A stretch of 58,358 nt of DNA, from contig NZ_BTHK01000019.1 of the NCBI RefSeq assembly GCF_033242365.1, positions 1-58,358 of the forward strand. Direction: 5' to 3'. Source of the stretch: Lachnoanaerobaculum sanguinis (lineage in GTDB: Bacteria; Bacillota; Clostridia; Lachnospirales; Lachnospiraceae). The translations under genes and the position numbers were made by a program. Under the pieces are notes generated by a model. It worked only from the letters and a program-made list of their open reading frames with translations. It was not told the origin of the DNA and did no database searches. Below are positions 36,201 to 44,484 of the stretch, piece after piece (position 1 is the first letter of the stretch; the number at the start of each line of letters is the position of its first letter).

Positions 36201-39200
36201 CATTTAAAGATAAGATAAGTACAGAGGGTGATTATAAGGTATATATCGAGACTTTAGCAGGAGATATTATCAGACCTTTAAATGCAAGTACGGCAACAAC
36301 GATAGGAAATGACTTTACAAATACAGTAAGTCTTCCGTCAAAGATGAAGGAAAATCAGGTTCCTGTACCGAATGTAAACTGGGTAGAACTTGAAGTTCCT
36401 CTTACAAGAACAAATACAAGTAAAATAAAGAATCTGGGACTTAAGTCTGTATATACAAATCTTGTTGTAAAGCATATAAAGAGGGAGGACAATACCGAAC
36501 TTTCACCGACAGTAACAACAAGACAGCCAAACGGCACACCATATACAACAGCCCCTGTAACAGATAACTTCTATGAGGCGGAGACTCCACTTCCGACAAA
36601 TGCAACCGGAGAGTATGGACTTACAGATACCACAGTAACTTACTACTATGTAAGAAAGGCTGCGGGAGATGTGACAGTACATCACTATGAGGAGAACTCT
36701 ACGACAGAGCTTGCAACAACAGTGGTACAGCCCGGAGCAAATAAGCTTGGTTTAGCATACACTACAAGTGAAGAGACCATAAATAATTATGAGTTGGTAG
36801 CCCAGCCGGCAAATAAGAACGGAACCTTCACAGCAGCAGCTCAGACAGTGGATTACTACTATAGAAGAAAGAATGCAGGAAATATAACAGTTAAGTACTT
36901 AGAAGTAGGTAGCAATGCCCAGCTACATGCGGATAAGATACTGGACGGAACAAAGAAGCTTGGACTCCCATATTCAGAGAGTGCAGAAACTATAGCAAAC
37001 TTTGACCTTGATACTACAAATCTTCCGACAAATGATAACGGAGTATATACTACAGCACCGATAACCATAACTTATTACTATAAGAGAAAGGATGCGGGAA
37101 ATGTAGTAGCAAAGTATCTGGAGCAGGGAACAAATGTAGCCCTAACAGCAGATGAGACACAAAACGGAGCAGGAAAGCTTGGACTCCCATATACTACAGT
37201 AGCAAAAACGGTAGCAAACTATGAGTTAACAGCAAATCCTGCAAATGCTACAGGAACCTTTACTACAACAGAGCAGACAGTAACCTATGTATACAGAAGA
37301 AAGAATGCGGCAAATGTAATAGTAAAGCATCTTGAGCAGGGAACAAACGCAGTGCTTTATCCTGATGAGGTGTTGGACGGAACAGGAAAACTTGGATTAC
37401 CGTACACAACACAGGCAAGAACAACGGCACAGCTTCCAAACTATGAATTGGTAGCGGGAGTTCCTGCATCGGTAACGGGAAGCTATATAGAGCAGGCAAC
37501 CCCTGTAGAGATAATATATCTTTATAAGAGACAGGATGCAGGTGATGTAACGGCAACCTATGTAGATGATATAACCGGAGCTGTACTACATGCCCCTGTA
37601 GTACAGTCAGGAACAAATAAGCTTGGATTAGCATATGATACAGATCAAAAGAGCTTTGCAAACTATAATTTAATAGCAGTACCTACAAACAAGAGTGGAA
37701 CATTTACTACAACACCGGTATTGGTAGAGTACAAATATAAGCGTGGAGATGCTGCAAATGTAAGAGTAAAGCATATAAATGCAATAACAGGAGCAAGCCT
37801 TGCACCTGATGAAGTATTAAGCGGAACCGGAAGACTTGGACTTACTTATACAACAGCAGCAAAGACAGCCGCAGATTTGCCAAACTATGAGCTTGTAGGC
37901 GGTATGCCTGCAAATGCAACAGGAACATACAGTTCAGGAGCGGAAATAGTAGTAACCTATCGTTATCAGAGAGAGAATGCAGGAAATGTAATAGCAACAT
38001 ATACTGATGAAGCTGACGGAAGTGCACTACATGCCCCTGTAGGACAAAGCGGAGACGGAATGCTTGGACTCCCATATGATACGGAGGTAAAGAGCTTTGC
38101 AGACTATGACTTGGTAGCTCTACCTGCAAATAAGTCAGGCACCTTCTCAAATACAAATGTAACGGTATCATATGTATACAGAAGAAGAGATGCCGGAGAT
38201 GTAACTGTAAATCATATAGAGGTTGGAACAGGTGATGTATTATATGCATCTACAATACTTAACGGTACAAGAAAACTTGGCTTACCATACAGTACAAACA
38301 GTGAAAACATAAATCTATACGATCTTATAACAGTACCTGCAAATGCAACGGGAGTGTTTAGTGTGGGAGCCCAGACAGTAAACTACGAGTATGCAAGAAA
38401 GAATGCGGGAGATGTAACAGTCCATCATATATCAAAGTATGACGGAAGTGATCTTATAGCAAATGAAGTACTTGACGGAAGCAGAAAGCTTGGTCTTGCC
38501 TACAGCACGAGTATGGCTACAATACCTGACTATGAGATATTTACTTTACCTGCAAATGCGAACGGAGTATATACAACTTCAACTCAGAATGTAACTTATG
38601 TATATAAGAGAAAGGATGGAGGTGAAGTAAAAGCCGTATATGTAGATGAGGCGGGAGTAGAGCTTGCAAATGCTGAGAATATATCAGGAGTGGAAAACGC
38701 AGGCCTCCCATATACAACAACAGCAAAGACAATAGCTCACTATGACCTTATAAGTATGCCTGCAAATGCAAGCGGAGTAATAACATCAAGTCCACAGACA
38801 GTAACTTATACATATAGAAGAAAGAACGGAGGAAACGTCAAAGTATTCTATGTGGATGAGGAAAGCGGAGAAGACTTGGTTTCACCAAAGGTAATAGACG
38901 GAGCAGGAAAGCTGGGACTTAACTATACAACAGATGTAGAAACAATAGAAAACCTTGATCTAATCAGTATGCCTGCAAATGCAAGCGGAGTATTTGTAGA
39001 AGATGAGCAGACAGTAGTGTATGTATATAGAAGAAAGAATGCAGGAAATGTAACAATCCATTATGTAGATCCTGCAGGAAGAAGCTTAAGTGCGGATGAT
39101 GTATTAAACGGAAGCAGAAAGCTCGGATTACCATACAGTACAAGTGCAATAGAGATAAACGGCTATCACTTCTTAAGATCGGAAGGAGATACGGACGGAA

Positions 39201-39679
39201 TCTTTAGAGTTGATGATCAGGAAGTAAGATATGTATACTTAAAGGATCCAAGTGTGATCATAATACCGAACCCTTTGATACCTGCAACCCCAAGCAATGT
39301 AACAATACCGGGTGACAGAAACAATGATTACATCATAAGACCGAACAGAGCGACACCGTCAACAGCAACAAGATCAAATGCAGGAAGAGGCGGAAGCGGA
39401 AGTTCCGGAGGATCTTCAAATGCAAATATAAGAGCTGAAAGAGTGGTACAGCTTATAGACTCAGGAATAAAGAAAGAGAATCCTGAAGCTAAACCTATAG
39501 AAACTCCAAATGCACAGCCTGCAACCGTAGACAGACAGGTTGTTGCAAAAGGAAGTGCGGTAGGAAGAGAGAAGCTGCCTGTACCGAAGACAGAAGACAG
39601 AAACAATATATATATTTATCTGTTGATGCTTACATTATCTTTGACGGCATTTGCAAAGGTAAAGAATAAGGAAGACTAA
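33233..39679 (+). CDS. Giant MucBP-repeat surface adhesin, copy 2
   Basis: 2148 residues with the same architecture as copy 1: TTG start after GGAGG, signal segment, Thr/Asn-rich ectodomain, SdrD_B-like domain, 13 MucBP repeats, Gly/Ser linker, LPVPKTED plus hydrophobic helix and a KVKNKED tail. By eye the two proteins differ in only about three dozen positions over the last ~1100 residues, but much more in the first ~740 (for example around residues 85-200 and 330-400, with small indels). The N-terminal part is therefore the likely variable binding region. Many nucleotide differences in the repeats are silent. The signal cleavage region reads LATGGG versus LAMGGG in copy 1. Confidence 0.9.
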   Translation: MFRISKRVNILLFTLVTILFLMSKFFAIETLATGGGTSATTNISYVEGTQTTSLPGKPESYYLNVTVSSDTYTEPYSIITLKRSEFNQPSVADVSGSPTIKNVSVTWDATYWKIKVTYNILAPGPMVSNPFRATMINGKFAKGETATIETRLYTKDGVELANDTKQVTAETYVMGINSPDNGTINGWSRGGTDANVAVSDDETDASHTHIKNGFTDTWYSYAQNGTKHIHDTEINGNNYGVDRRKKRTVLTLPSSIVWDPSLPDNANWTYDPVNHTITQDVTMNVGALSYLLKFTAKHNGTQSVNGTNYTTVNIPQTTYLINDNGTVDMSTERKSFVYKTYRYVPKLYIYKRNIFPETTENGQTKAVVTGDRYVHLGDNGGKDKWIINVAQYWGTTPVTGSTTKFKSIKDVPNEKVEFTGYGIRVWEDRFDAANLAKLNHNKLIGINDDGSEEVIATNINYTPVTDTNEFFAWNTEHSMTAKYYKAIRLDFDDEITISGYAENAIGLFVESKLTAPVVTTIENKLAIGQNYTVYNRAYALSNTGSVIRENLIRRHYKNDTAQLRLDKHSQNIQGNPSVTNAQLGDTIRYHVVPTYYSSLGTERTVQNGKLIFLVDPELEFESALHHPYQAQYRFTLNTTPQRVDNYKGTGKTAYVFDLDNFTYPKGEAWGVDRLYIDFKPTTSLEEGEHTVEAFLSWDNNSTDASGYAPNTVYSSATVDFLDKYDANNNGSTTDRLSYQSFKFNFIPPRAVILTKRQKLTTETNYSAAINAESGDIVEYKLSAWNNSIDNARALNVMDIFPYENDKEIVKDEHGNYIARGSKMYPILQGPVTAPAGYTVYYSTDAPAGTIEANVAANWVQAGAITDWSSVTMFKAVMNNSYQLIPGSTDVFTYRVKIPETKELEAGSSANNSVASWYGNNLNGASESLISKVTINKYIIAGKAYYDVDENGSFNTGDIVAANRPVRLVKVDGGVETVIDTILTDNDGNYTFKDKISTEGDYKVYIETLAGDIIRPLNASTATTIGNDFTNTVSLPSKMKENQVPVPNVNWVELEVPLTRTNTSKIKNLGLKSVYTNLVVKHIKREDNTELSPTVTTRQPNGTPYTTAPVTDNFYEAETPLPTNATGEYGLTDTTVTYYYVRKAAGDVTVHHYEENSTTELATTVVQPGANKLGLAYTTSEETINNYELVAQPANKNGTFTAAAQTVDYYYRRKNAGNITVKYLEVGSNAQLHADKILDGTKKLGLPYSESAETIANFDLDTTNLPTNDNGVYTTAPITITYYYKRKDAGNVVAKYLEQGTNVALTADETQNGAGKLGLPYTTVAKTVANYELTANPANATGTFTTTEQTVTYVYRRKNAANVIVKHLEQGTNAVLYPDEVLDGTGKLGLPYTTQARTTAQLPNYELVAGVPASVTGSYIEQATPVEIIYLYKRQDAGDVTATYVDDITGAVLHAPVVQSGTNKLGLAYDTDQKSFANYNLIAVPTNKSGTFTTTPVLVEYKYKRGDAANVRVKHINAITGASLAPDEVLSGTGRLGLTYTTAAKTAADLPNYELVGGMPANATGTYSSGAEIVVTYRYQRENAGNVIATYTDEADGSALHAPVGQSGDGMLGLPYDTEVKSFADYDLVALPANKSGTFSNTNVTVSYVYRRRDAGDVTVNHIEVGTGDVLYASTILNGTRKLGLPYSTNSENINLYDLITVPANATGVFSVGAQTVNYEYARKNAGDVTVHHISKYDGSDLIANEVLDGSRKLGLAYSTSMATIPDYEIFTLPANANGVYTTSTQNVTYVYKRKDGGEVKAVYVDEAGVELANAENISGVENAGLPYTTTAKTIAHYDLISMPANASGVITSSPQTVTYTYRRKNGGNVKVFYVDEESGEDLVSPKVIDGAGKLGLNYTTDVETIENLDLISMPANASGVFVEDEQTVVYVYRRKNAGNVTIHYVDPAGRSLSADDVLNGSRKLGLPYSTSAIEINGYHFLRSEGDTDGIFRVDDQEVRYVYLKDPSVIIIPNPLIPATPSNVTIPGDRNNDYIIRPNRATPSTATRSNAGRGGSGSSGGSSNANIRAERVVQLIDSGIKKENPEAKPIETPNAQPATVDRQVVAKGSAVGREKLPVPKTEDRNNIYIYLLMLTLSLTAFAKVKNKED
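36451..39248 (+). repeat. MucBP repeat array of adhesin copy 2
   Basis: Thirteen tandem coding repeats collinear with those of copy 1, with the same number and order, so copy number has not changed since duplication. Confidence 0.85.
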
Positions 39680-39687
39680 ATCTTTTA

Positions 39688-39722
39688 AATAAGTCTCGGC
39701 TGAAAGGTCGGGACTTATTGTT
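39688..39722 (+). terminator. Weak terminator after adhesin copy 2
   Basis: AATAAGTCTCG pairs with CGGGACTTATT (one wobble), followed by a poor T tract. Unrelated in sequence to the terminator after copy 1. Confidence 0.6.
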
Positions 39723-39764
39723 ACATTGTAAGAAAATAGTCAGATTTATCACCGGTAAATACAA

Positions 39765-39793
39765 TTGACAATACAGATTTATTTTAGTAGAAT
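39765..39793 (+). promoter_or_regulatory. str operon promoter (rpsL)
   Basis: TTGACA (39765-39770), 17-nt spacer, TAGAAT (39788-39793). Start would be near 39800, giving a leader of about 100 nt. Confidence 0.8.
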
Positions 39794-39798
39794 TAAAT

Positions 39799-39855
39799 AC
39801 TGTGTAAGTAGGCGATGATATTTGCACATACAGTGAATAGGCGATGATGTTCACT
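39799..39855 (+). promoter_or_regulatory. Candidate rpsL leader RNA with twin TAGGCGATGAT loops
   Basis: TAGGCGATGAT occurs at 39809-39819 and again at 39838-39848. The second is bracketed by AGTGAA/TTCACT (39832-39837, 39850-39855); the first by ACTGT (39799-39803) and ACAGT (39830-39834) or GTG/CAC. The outer arm of the first overlaps the second stem, so the two may be mutually exclusive. Looks like a ribosomal-protein autoregulatory leader; no known family recognised. Confidence 0.5.
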
Positions 39856-39899
39856 AAAACAAAAATGTAAAGCAACCAATAAAAAAGGAGGAAAAAGGA

Positions 39900-40319
39900 A
39901 TGCCAACATTTAACCAGTTAGTTAGAAAAGGCAGACAGACTTCAGTTAAAAAGTCTACAGCTCCTGCTCTTCAGAAGGGATTCAACTCACTTCACAAGAA
40001 GTCAACCGATATCTCTTCACCACAGAAAAGAGGAGTTTGTACAGCTGTTAAGACTGCAACACCTAAGAAGCCTAACTCAGCGCTTCGTAAGATTGCCAGA
40101 GTTCGTCTTTCTAACGGAATCGAAGTAACAAGCTATATCCCGGGAGAGGGACATAACCTTCAGGAGCATAGCGTTGTGCTTATCCGTGGAGGTAGAGTAA
40201 AGGACTTGCCTGGTACAAGATACCATATTATTCGTGGTACTTTAGATACTGCAGGTGTCGCTAACAGAAAACAGGCCCGTTCAAAGTACGGTGCCAAGAG
40301 ACCAAAAGATAAGAAATAA
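39900..40319 (+). CDS. rpsL: 30S ribosomal protein S12
   Basis: 139 residues: MPTFNQLVRKGRQ start, TPKKPNSALRK with the streptomycin-relevant lysine (K43-type) unchanged, and GGRVKDLPG with the K88-type lysine unchanged, so target-based streptomycin sensitivity is expected. ATG after AGGAGGAAAAAGG. First gene of the str operon. Confidence 0.98.
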   Translation: MPTFNQLVRKGRQTSVKKSTAPALQKGFNSLHKKSTDISSPQKRGVCTAVKTATPKKPNSALRKIARVRLSNGIEVTSYIPGEGHNLQEHSVVLIRGGRVKDLPGTRYHIIRGTLDTAGVANRKQARSKYGAKRPKDKK

Positions 40320-40356
40320 GAAAAAAGCTAGTCTTTAAAAAGGAAGCAAAGCTTTC

Positions 40357-40437
40357 AAATTAGATAGTGCCGATTTTTTGTTGGTTGCAAAAAATATAGG
40401 CACGAGGACGCAAAAAGCGAGTACCTGAGATCTAATT
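40357..40437 (+). promoter_or_regulatory. Structured rpsL-rpsG intercistronic RNA
   Basis: Nested pairings: AATTAGAT (40358-40365) with ATCTAATT (40430-40437); GTGCC (40367-40371) with GGCAC (40399-40403); TTTTTTG (40374-40380) with CAAAAAA (40388-40394). E. coli uses this gap for S7 autoregulation; a comparable role is inferred. Confidence 0.5.
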
Positions 40438-40459
40438 AAATATTAAGGAGGGAAGAAAC

Positions 40460-40930
40460 GTGCCACGTAAAGGACATACACTAAAAAGAGATGTATTAGC
40501 AGATCCTTTATACAATAACAAGGTAGTTACAAAGCTTGTAAATACTATCATGTTAGACGGTAAAAAGGGTGTTGCACAGAAGATTGTGTACGGAGCATTT
40601 GATAAGGTTTCCGATAAGACAGGAAAGGATCCTGTAGAGGTTTTCGAGGAAGCTATGAACAATATCATGCCTGTACTTGAGGTAAAAGCGAGAAGAATCG
40701 GTGGAGCTACATATCAGGTTCCTATCGAGGTAAGACCTGAGAGAAGACAAGCTCTTGCTCTTAGATGGCTTACATTCTTTTCAAGAAAAAGAGGCGAGAA
40801 GACACAGATCGATCGTCTTGCAAATGAGATAATGGATGCAGCAAACAACACAGGTGCTGCAGTGAAGAGAAAAGAAGATATGCATAAGATGGCAGAGGCT
40901 AATAAGGCATTTGCTCATTATAGATTCTAA
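40460..40930 (+). CDS. rpsG: 30S ribosomal protein S7
   Basis: 156 residues. GTG start (GTG CCA CGT AAA) 9 nt after GGAGGG. Family motifs are MLDGKKGVAQKIVY, ARRIGGATYQVPIEV and a terminal MHKMAEANKAFAHYRF. It binds the 16S 3' domain, and is the regulatory protein of the str operon in E. coli. Confidence 0.97.
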   Translation: MPRKGHTLKRDVLADPLYNNKVVTKLVNTIMLDGKKGVAQKIVYGAFDKVSDKTGKDPVEVFEEAMNNIMPVLEVKARRIGGATYQVPIEVRPERRQALALRWLTFFSRKRGEKTQIDRLANEIMDAANNTGAAVKRKEDMHKMAEANKAFAHYRF

Positions 40931-40944
40931 TAGGAGGAAACCAA

Positions 40945-43062
40945 TTGGCTGGAAGAGAATATCCTTTAGAGAGAACCAGAAATATTGGTATCATGGCTCA
41001 TATAGATGCCGGTAAAACCACACTTACTGAGCGTATCCTATATTATACTGGTGTAAATTATAAGATCGGTGATACCCATGAGGGTACCGCTACAATGGAC
41101 TGGATGGAGCAGGAAGCAGAGAGAGGTATTACAATTACTTCAGCTGCTACAACTTGCCACTGGACATTACAGGAATTTAACAAAGTAAAGCCGGGTGAGA
41201 AGGAAAATCGTATAAATATTATCGATACTCCGGGACACGTTGACTTTACAGTAGAGGTAGAGAGATCACTTCGTGTACTCGACGGTGCTGTAGGTGTATT
41301 CTCTGCAAAAGAAGGTGTTGAGCCACAGTCTGAGAATGTATGGAGACAGGCGGATACATATCATGTACCTAGAATGGCATTTATCAATAAGATGGACGTT
41401 ATGGGTGCTGATTATTATGCAGCTGTAGAGCAGATTCATACAAGACTTGGTAAAAACACAATCATGCTTCAGATTCCTATCGGAAAAGAAGATGATTTCA
41501 AGGGAATTGTAGATCTTTTCGAAATGAAAGCTTATATTTACAATGACGACAAGGGTGATGACATATCTATCATCGATATACCTGAAGAGGTAAAGGATGA
41601 AGCTGAGTTATACCATGGGGAACTTGTTGAAAAGATTTGTGAGCTTGATGACGAACTTACTATGATGTACCTTGAGGGTGAGGAGCCTTCAGTAGAACAG
41701 CTTAAGGCTGCACTTAGAAAGGGAACTTGTGAGAACAGGGCAATCCCTGTATGTTGCGGTACAGCTTATCGTAACAAAGGTATTCAGAAGCTTATTGATG
41801 CTATAGTTGAATTCATGCCTGCACCGACAGACATCCCTGCAATCAAGGGTGTTGACCTTGACGGTAATGAAATTGAGAGACATTCATCAGATGATGAGCC
41901 TTTCTCAGCTTTGGCATTTAAGATTATGACAGATCCTTTCGTAGGAAAGTTGGCATATTTCAGAGTTTACTCAGGAACACTTAACGGTGGTTCATATGTA
42001 CTCAACGCTACAAAGGGTAAGAAGGAGAGAGTCGGTCGTATCCTTCAGATGCATGCAAACAAGAGAACAGAAATTGACAAGGTTTACTCAGGAGATATCG
42101 CAGCTGCTGTAGGATTTAAGCTTACAACAACAGGTGATACAATCTGTGACGAACAGCATCCTGTAATCCTTGAGTCAATGGAATTCCCTGAGCCGGTTAT
42201 CGATATCGCTATCGAGCCTAAGACAAAGGCAGGTCAGGCAAAGATGATCGATGCACTTGCTAAGCTTGCTGAGGAAGATCCAACATTCAGAGTTAAGACA
42301 GATACTGAAACAGGACAGACCATTATATCAGGTATGGGTGAGCTTCACCTTGAGATTATCGTAGACAGACTTCTTAGAGAGTTTAATGTAGAAGCAAATG
42401 TAGGTGCACCACAGGTTGCTTATAAGGAAACATTTACTAAGGCTGTTGACGTTGATTCCAAGTACGCAAGACAGTCAGGTGGACGTGGTCAGTACGGTCA
42501 CTGTAAAGTTAAGTTTGAACCGATGGATCCGAACGGAGAAGAGACATTCAAGTTCGAATCAACCGTTGTCGGTGGTGCTATTCCTAAGGAATATATACCT
42601 GCAGTCGGCGAAGGTATCGAGGAGGCTACAAAGTCAGGTATCCTTGGAGGATTCCCGGTACTCGGTGTACATGCAAATGTATATGACGGTTCATACCATG
42701 AAGTCGATTCATCAGAAATGGCATTCCATATAGCAGGTTCTATGGCATTTAAGGATGCTATGAGCAAGGCGGGTGCTGTACTTCTTGAGCCTATCATGAA
42801 GGTCGAAGTAACAATGCCTGAGGAGTACATGGGTGATGTTATCGGTGATATCAACTCAAGAAGAGGTCGTATAGAGGGTATGGAGGATATCCCAAGCGGT
42901 AAGCAGGTAAACGCATTTGTTCCGCTTTCAGAGATGTTCGGTTACTCAACAGACCTTCGTTCAAGAACTCAGGGTCGTGGAAACTACTCTATGTTCTTTG
43001 AAAAATATGAGCAGGTTCCAAAGTCTGTTCAAGAAAAAGTTCTTAATGATAAGAAATCTTAA
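40945..43062 (+). CDS. fusA: Elongation factor G
   Basis: 705 residues, translocation GTPase. TTG start at 40945, 6 nt after AGGAGG. G1 AHIDAGKTT, G2/G3 region RGITITSAATT and DTPGHVDFT, G4 NKMD. Domains III-V are complete to MFFEKYEQVPKSVQEKVL. Fourteen nt after rpsG. Confidence 0.97.
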   Translation: MAGREYPLERTRNIGIMAHIDAGKTTLTERILYYTGVNYKIGDTHEGTATMDWMEQEAERGITITSAATTCHWTLQEFNKVKPGEKENRINIIDTPGHVDFTVEVERSLRVLDGAVGVFSAKEGVEPQSENVWRQADTYHVPRMAFINKMDVMGADYYAAVEQIHTRLGKNTIMLQIPIGKEDDFKGIVDLFEMKAYIYNDDKGDDISIIDIPEEVKDEAELYHGELVEKICELDDELTMMYLEGEEPSVEQLKAALRKGTCENRAIPVCCGTAYRNKGIQKLIDAIVEFMPAPTDIPAIKGVDLDGNEIERHSSDDEPFSALAFKIMTDPFVGKLAYFRVYSGTLNGGSYVLNATKGKKERVGRILQMHANKRTEIDKVYSGDIAAAVGFKLTTTGDTICDEQHPVILESMEFPEPVIDIAIEPKTKAGQAKMIDALAKLAEEDPTFRVKTDTETGQTIISGMGELHLEIIVDRLLREFNVEANVGAPQVAYKETFTKAVDVDSKYARQSGGRGQYGHCKVKFEPMDPNGEETFKFESTVVGGAIPKEYIPAVGEGIEEATKSGILGGFPVLGVHANVYDGSYHEVDSSEMAFHIAGSMAFKDAMSKAGAVLLEPIMKVEVTMPEEYMGDVIGDINSRRGRIEGMEDIPSGKQVNAFVPLSEMFGYSTDLRSRTQGRGNYSMFFEKYEQVPKSVQEKVLNDKKS

Positions 43063-43089
43063 AAACCCCGGTTGAGTAAGTTTATTAAC

Positions 43090-43118
43090 TTGCTAAATCT
43101 TGGTTAATACTATATAAT
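43090..43118 (+). promoter_or_regulatory. Internal tuf promoter
   Basis: TTGCTA (43090-43095), 17-nt spacer, TATAAT (43113-43118) in the fusA-tuf gap, giving EF-Tu an extra transcript. Confidence 0.65.
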
Positions 43119-43168
43119 AAAACAAAATTTACTATTAATTTTAGGTTTAATTCAAGGAGGAATTAACA

Positions 43169-44368
43169 ATGGCAAAGTCAAAATTTGATAGAACAAAGCC
43201 TCATGCTAACATTGGTACAATCGGACACGTAGACCACGGTAAAACAACTCTTACAGCAGCTATCTCAAAGGTTCTTGCTACAAGATTACCTTCAGAGACA
43301 AACAAGATCGTTGATTTCGATAAGATCGACAAGGCTCCTGAGGAGAAAGAGAGAGGTATCACAATCTCAACATCTCATATCGAGTATGAGACAGAGAAGA
43401 GACACTATGCACACGTTGACTGTCCTGGACACGCTGACTATGTAAAGAACATGATCACAGGTGCTGCACAGATGGACGGAGCTATCCTTGTAGTTGCTGC
43501 TACAGACGGTGTTATGGCTCAGACAAGAGAGCATATCCTTCTTTCAAGACAGGTAGGTGTTCCATATATCGTTGTATTCATGAACAAGTGTGATATGGTT
43601 GACGATGAGGAGCTTCTTGAGCTCGTAGAGATGGAGATTAGAGATCTTCTTAACGAGTATGAGTTCCCTGGTGATGATACACCTATCGTTCAGGGTTCAG
43701 CTCTTAAGGCTCTTGAGGATCCAAACGGTGAGTGGGGTGATAAGATCATGACACTTATGGATGCTGTTGACAGCTACATTCCTGATCCTGAGAGAGAGAC
43801 AGATAAGCCATTCCTTATGCCTGTTGAGGACGTATTTACAATCACAGGTCGTGGTACAGTTGCTACAGGTAGAGTAGAGAGAGGTACACTTAACCTTAAC
43901 GATACTGTAGAGATTCTTGGTATCCATGAGGATAAGAAGTCAACTGTTGTTACAGGTATCGAGATGTTCAGAAAGCTTCTTGATCAGGCTCAGGCCGGAG
44001 ATAACATCGGTGCACTTCTTAGAGGTGTTCAGAGAACAGAGATCGAAAGAGGTCAGGTTCTTGCTAAGCCGGGTTCAGTAACTTGCCATAAGAAGTTTAC
44101 AGCTCAGGTTTACGTTCTTACAAAGGACGAGGGTGGACGTCATACACCATTCTTCAACAACTATCGTCCACAGTTCTACTTCAGAACAACAGATATTACA
44201 GGTGTTTGTAACCTTCCTGCAGGTACAGAAATGTGCATGCCTGGTGACAACGTAGAGATGACTATCGAGCTTATCCATCCTGTTGCTTGTGAGCAGGGTC
44301 TTAGATTCGCTATCCGTGAGGGTGGTAGAACAGTAGGTTCAGGTAGAGTTGCATCTATCATCGAGTAA
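43169..44368 (+). CDS. tuf: Elongation factor Tu
   Basis: 399 residues; delivers aminoacyl-tRNA. G1 GHVDHGKTT, RGITIS, DCPGHADYV, NKCD, and domain III with YRPQFYFRTTDITG. ATG after AAGGAGG. Codon use is more biased (GAG, CTT, AGA, ACA) than in neighbours, as expected for very high expression. Confidence 0.98.
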   Translation: MAKSKFDRTKPHANIGTIGHVDHGKTTLTAAISKVLATRLPSETNKIVDFDKIDKAPEEKERGITISTSHIEYETEKRHYAHVDCPGHADYVKNMITGAAQMDGAILVVAATDGVMAQTREHILLSRQVGVPYIVVFMNKCDMVDDEELLELVEMEIRDLLNEYEFPGDDTPIVQGSALKALEDPNGEWGDKIMTLMDAVDSYIPDPERETDKPFLMPVEDVFTITGRGTVATGRVERGTLNLNDTVEILGIHEDKKSTVVTGIEMFRKLLDQAQAGDNIGALLRGVQRTEIERGQVLAKPGSVTCHKKFTAQVYVLTKDEGGRHTPFFNNYRPQFYFRTTDITGVCNLPAGTEMCMPGDNVEMTIELIHPVACEQGLRFAIREGGRTVGSGRVASIIE

Positions 44369-44384
44369 TTTAAAATAAAACAAA

Positions 44385-44445
44385 GGGTATTATATCGGTT
44401 ATACAGTGATGTATCAGGGATGGTACTAGGTAATCTATAATACCT
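44385..44445 (+). other. Structured tuf 3' untranslated element
   Basis: GGTATTATA (44386-44394) pairs perfectly with TATAATACC (44436-44444), enclosing a 41-nt region with a small ATAC/GTAT hairpin. It sits between the tuf stop and its terminator. Function unknown; possibly mRNA stability. Confidence 0.45.
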
Positions 44446-44451
44446 GCGTAT

Positions 44452-44482
44452 AAAAAAGGGACTCTCGAAGGAGTCCTTTTTT
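44452..44482. terminator. Bidirectional terminator between tuf and DUF3881 gene
   Basis: AAAAAAGGGACTC and GGAGTCCTTTTTT arms around a 4-nt loop, in a convergent gap. Confidence 0.9.
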
Positions 44483-44484
44483 GT

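Larger units (their letters stand above)
32889..39682 (+). repeat. Direct repeat copy 2: upstream region plus giant adhesin gene
   Basis: Second copy of the 6.8-kb unit at 25452-32240. About 340 bp of upstream DNA matches with scattered differences and a net 2-nt indel. Confidence 0.95.

Noticed and set aside
25794..39679. CRISPR array or short tandem DNA repeats
   Set aside because: The repetition is coding (about 70-residue protein repeats) with diverged copies; there are no identical short repeats with unique spacers, and no cas genes.
44385..44445. tRNA-like gene after tuf
   Set aside because: The closing 9-bp stem resembles an acceptor arm, but there is no T-loop TTC, no anticodon arm and only 59 nt.
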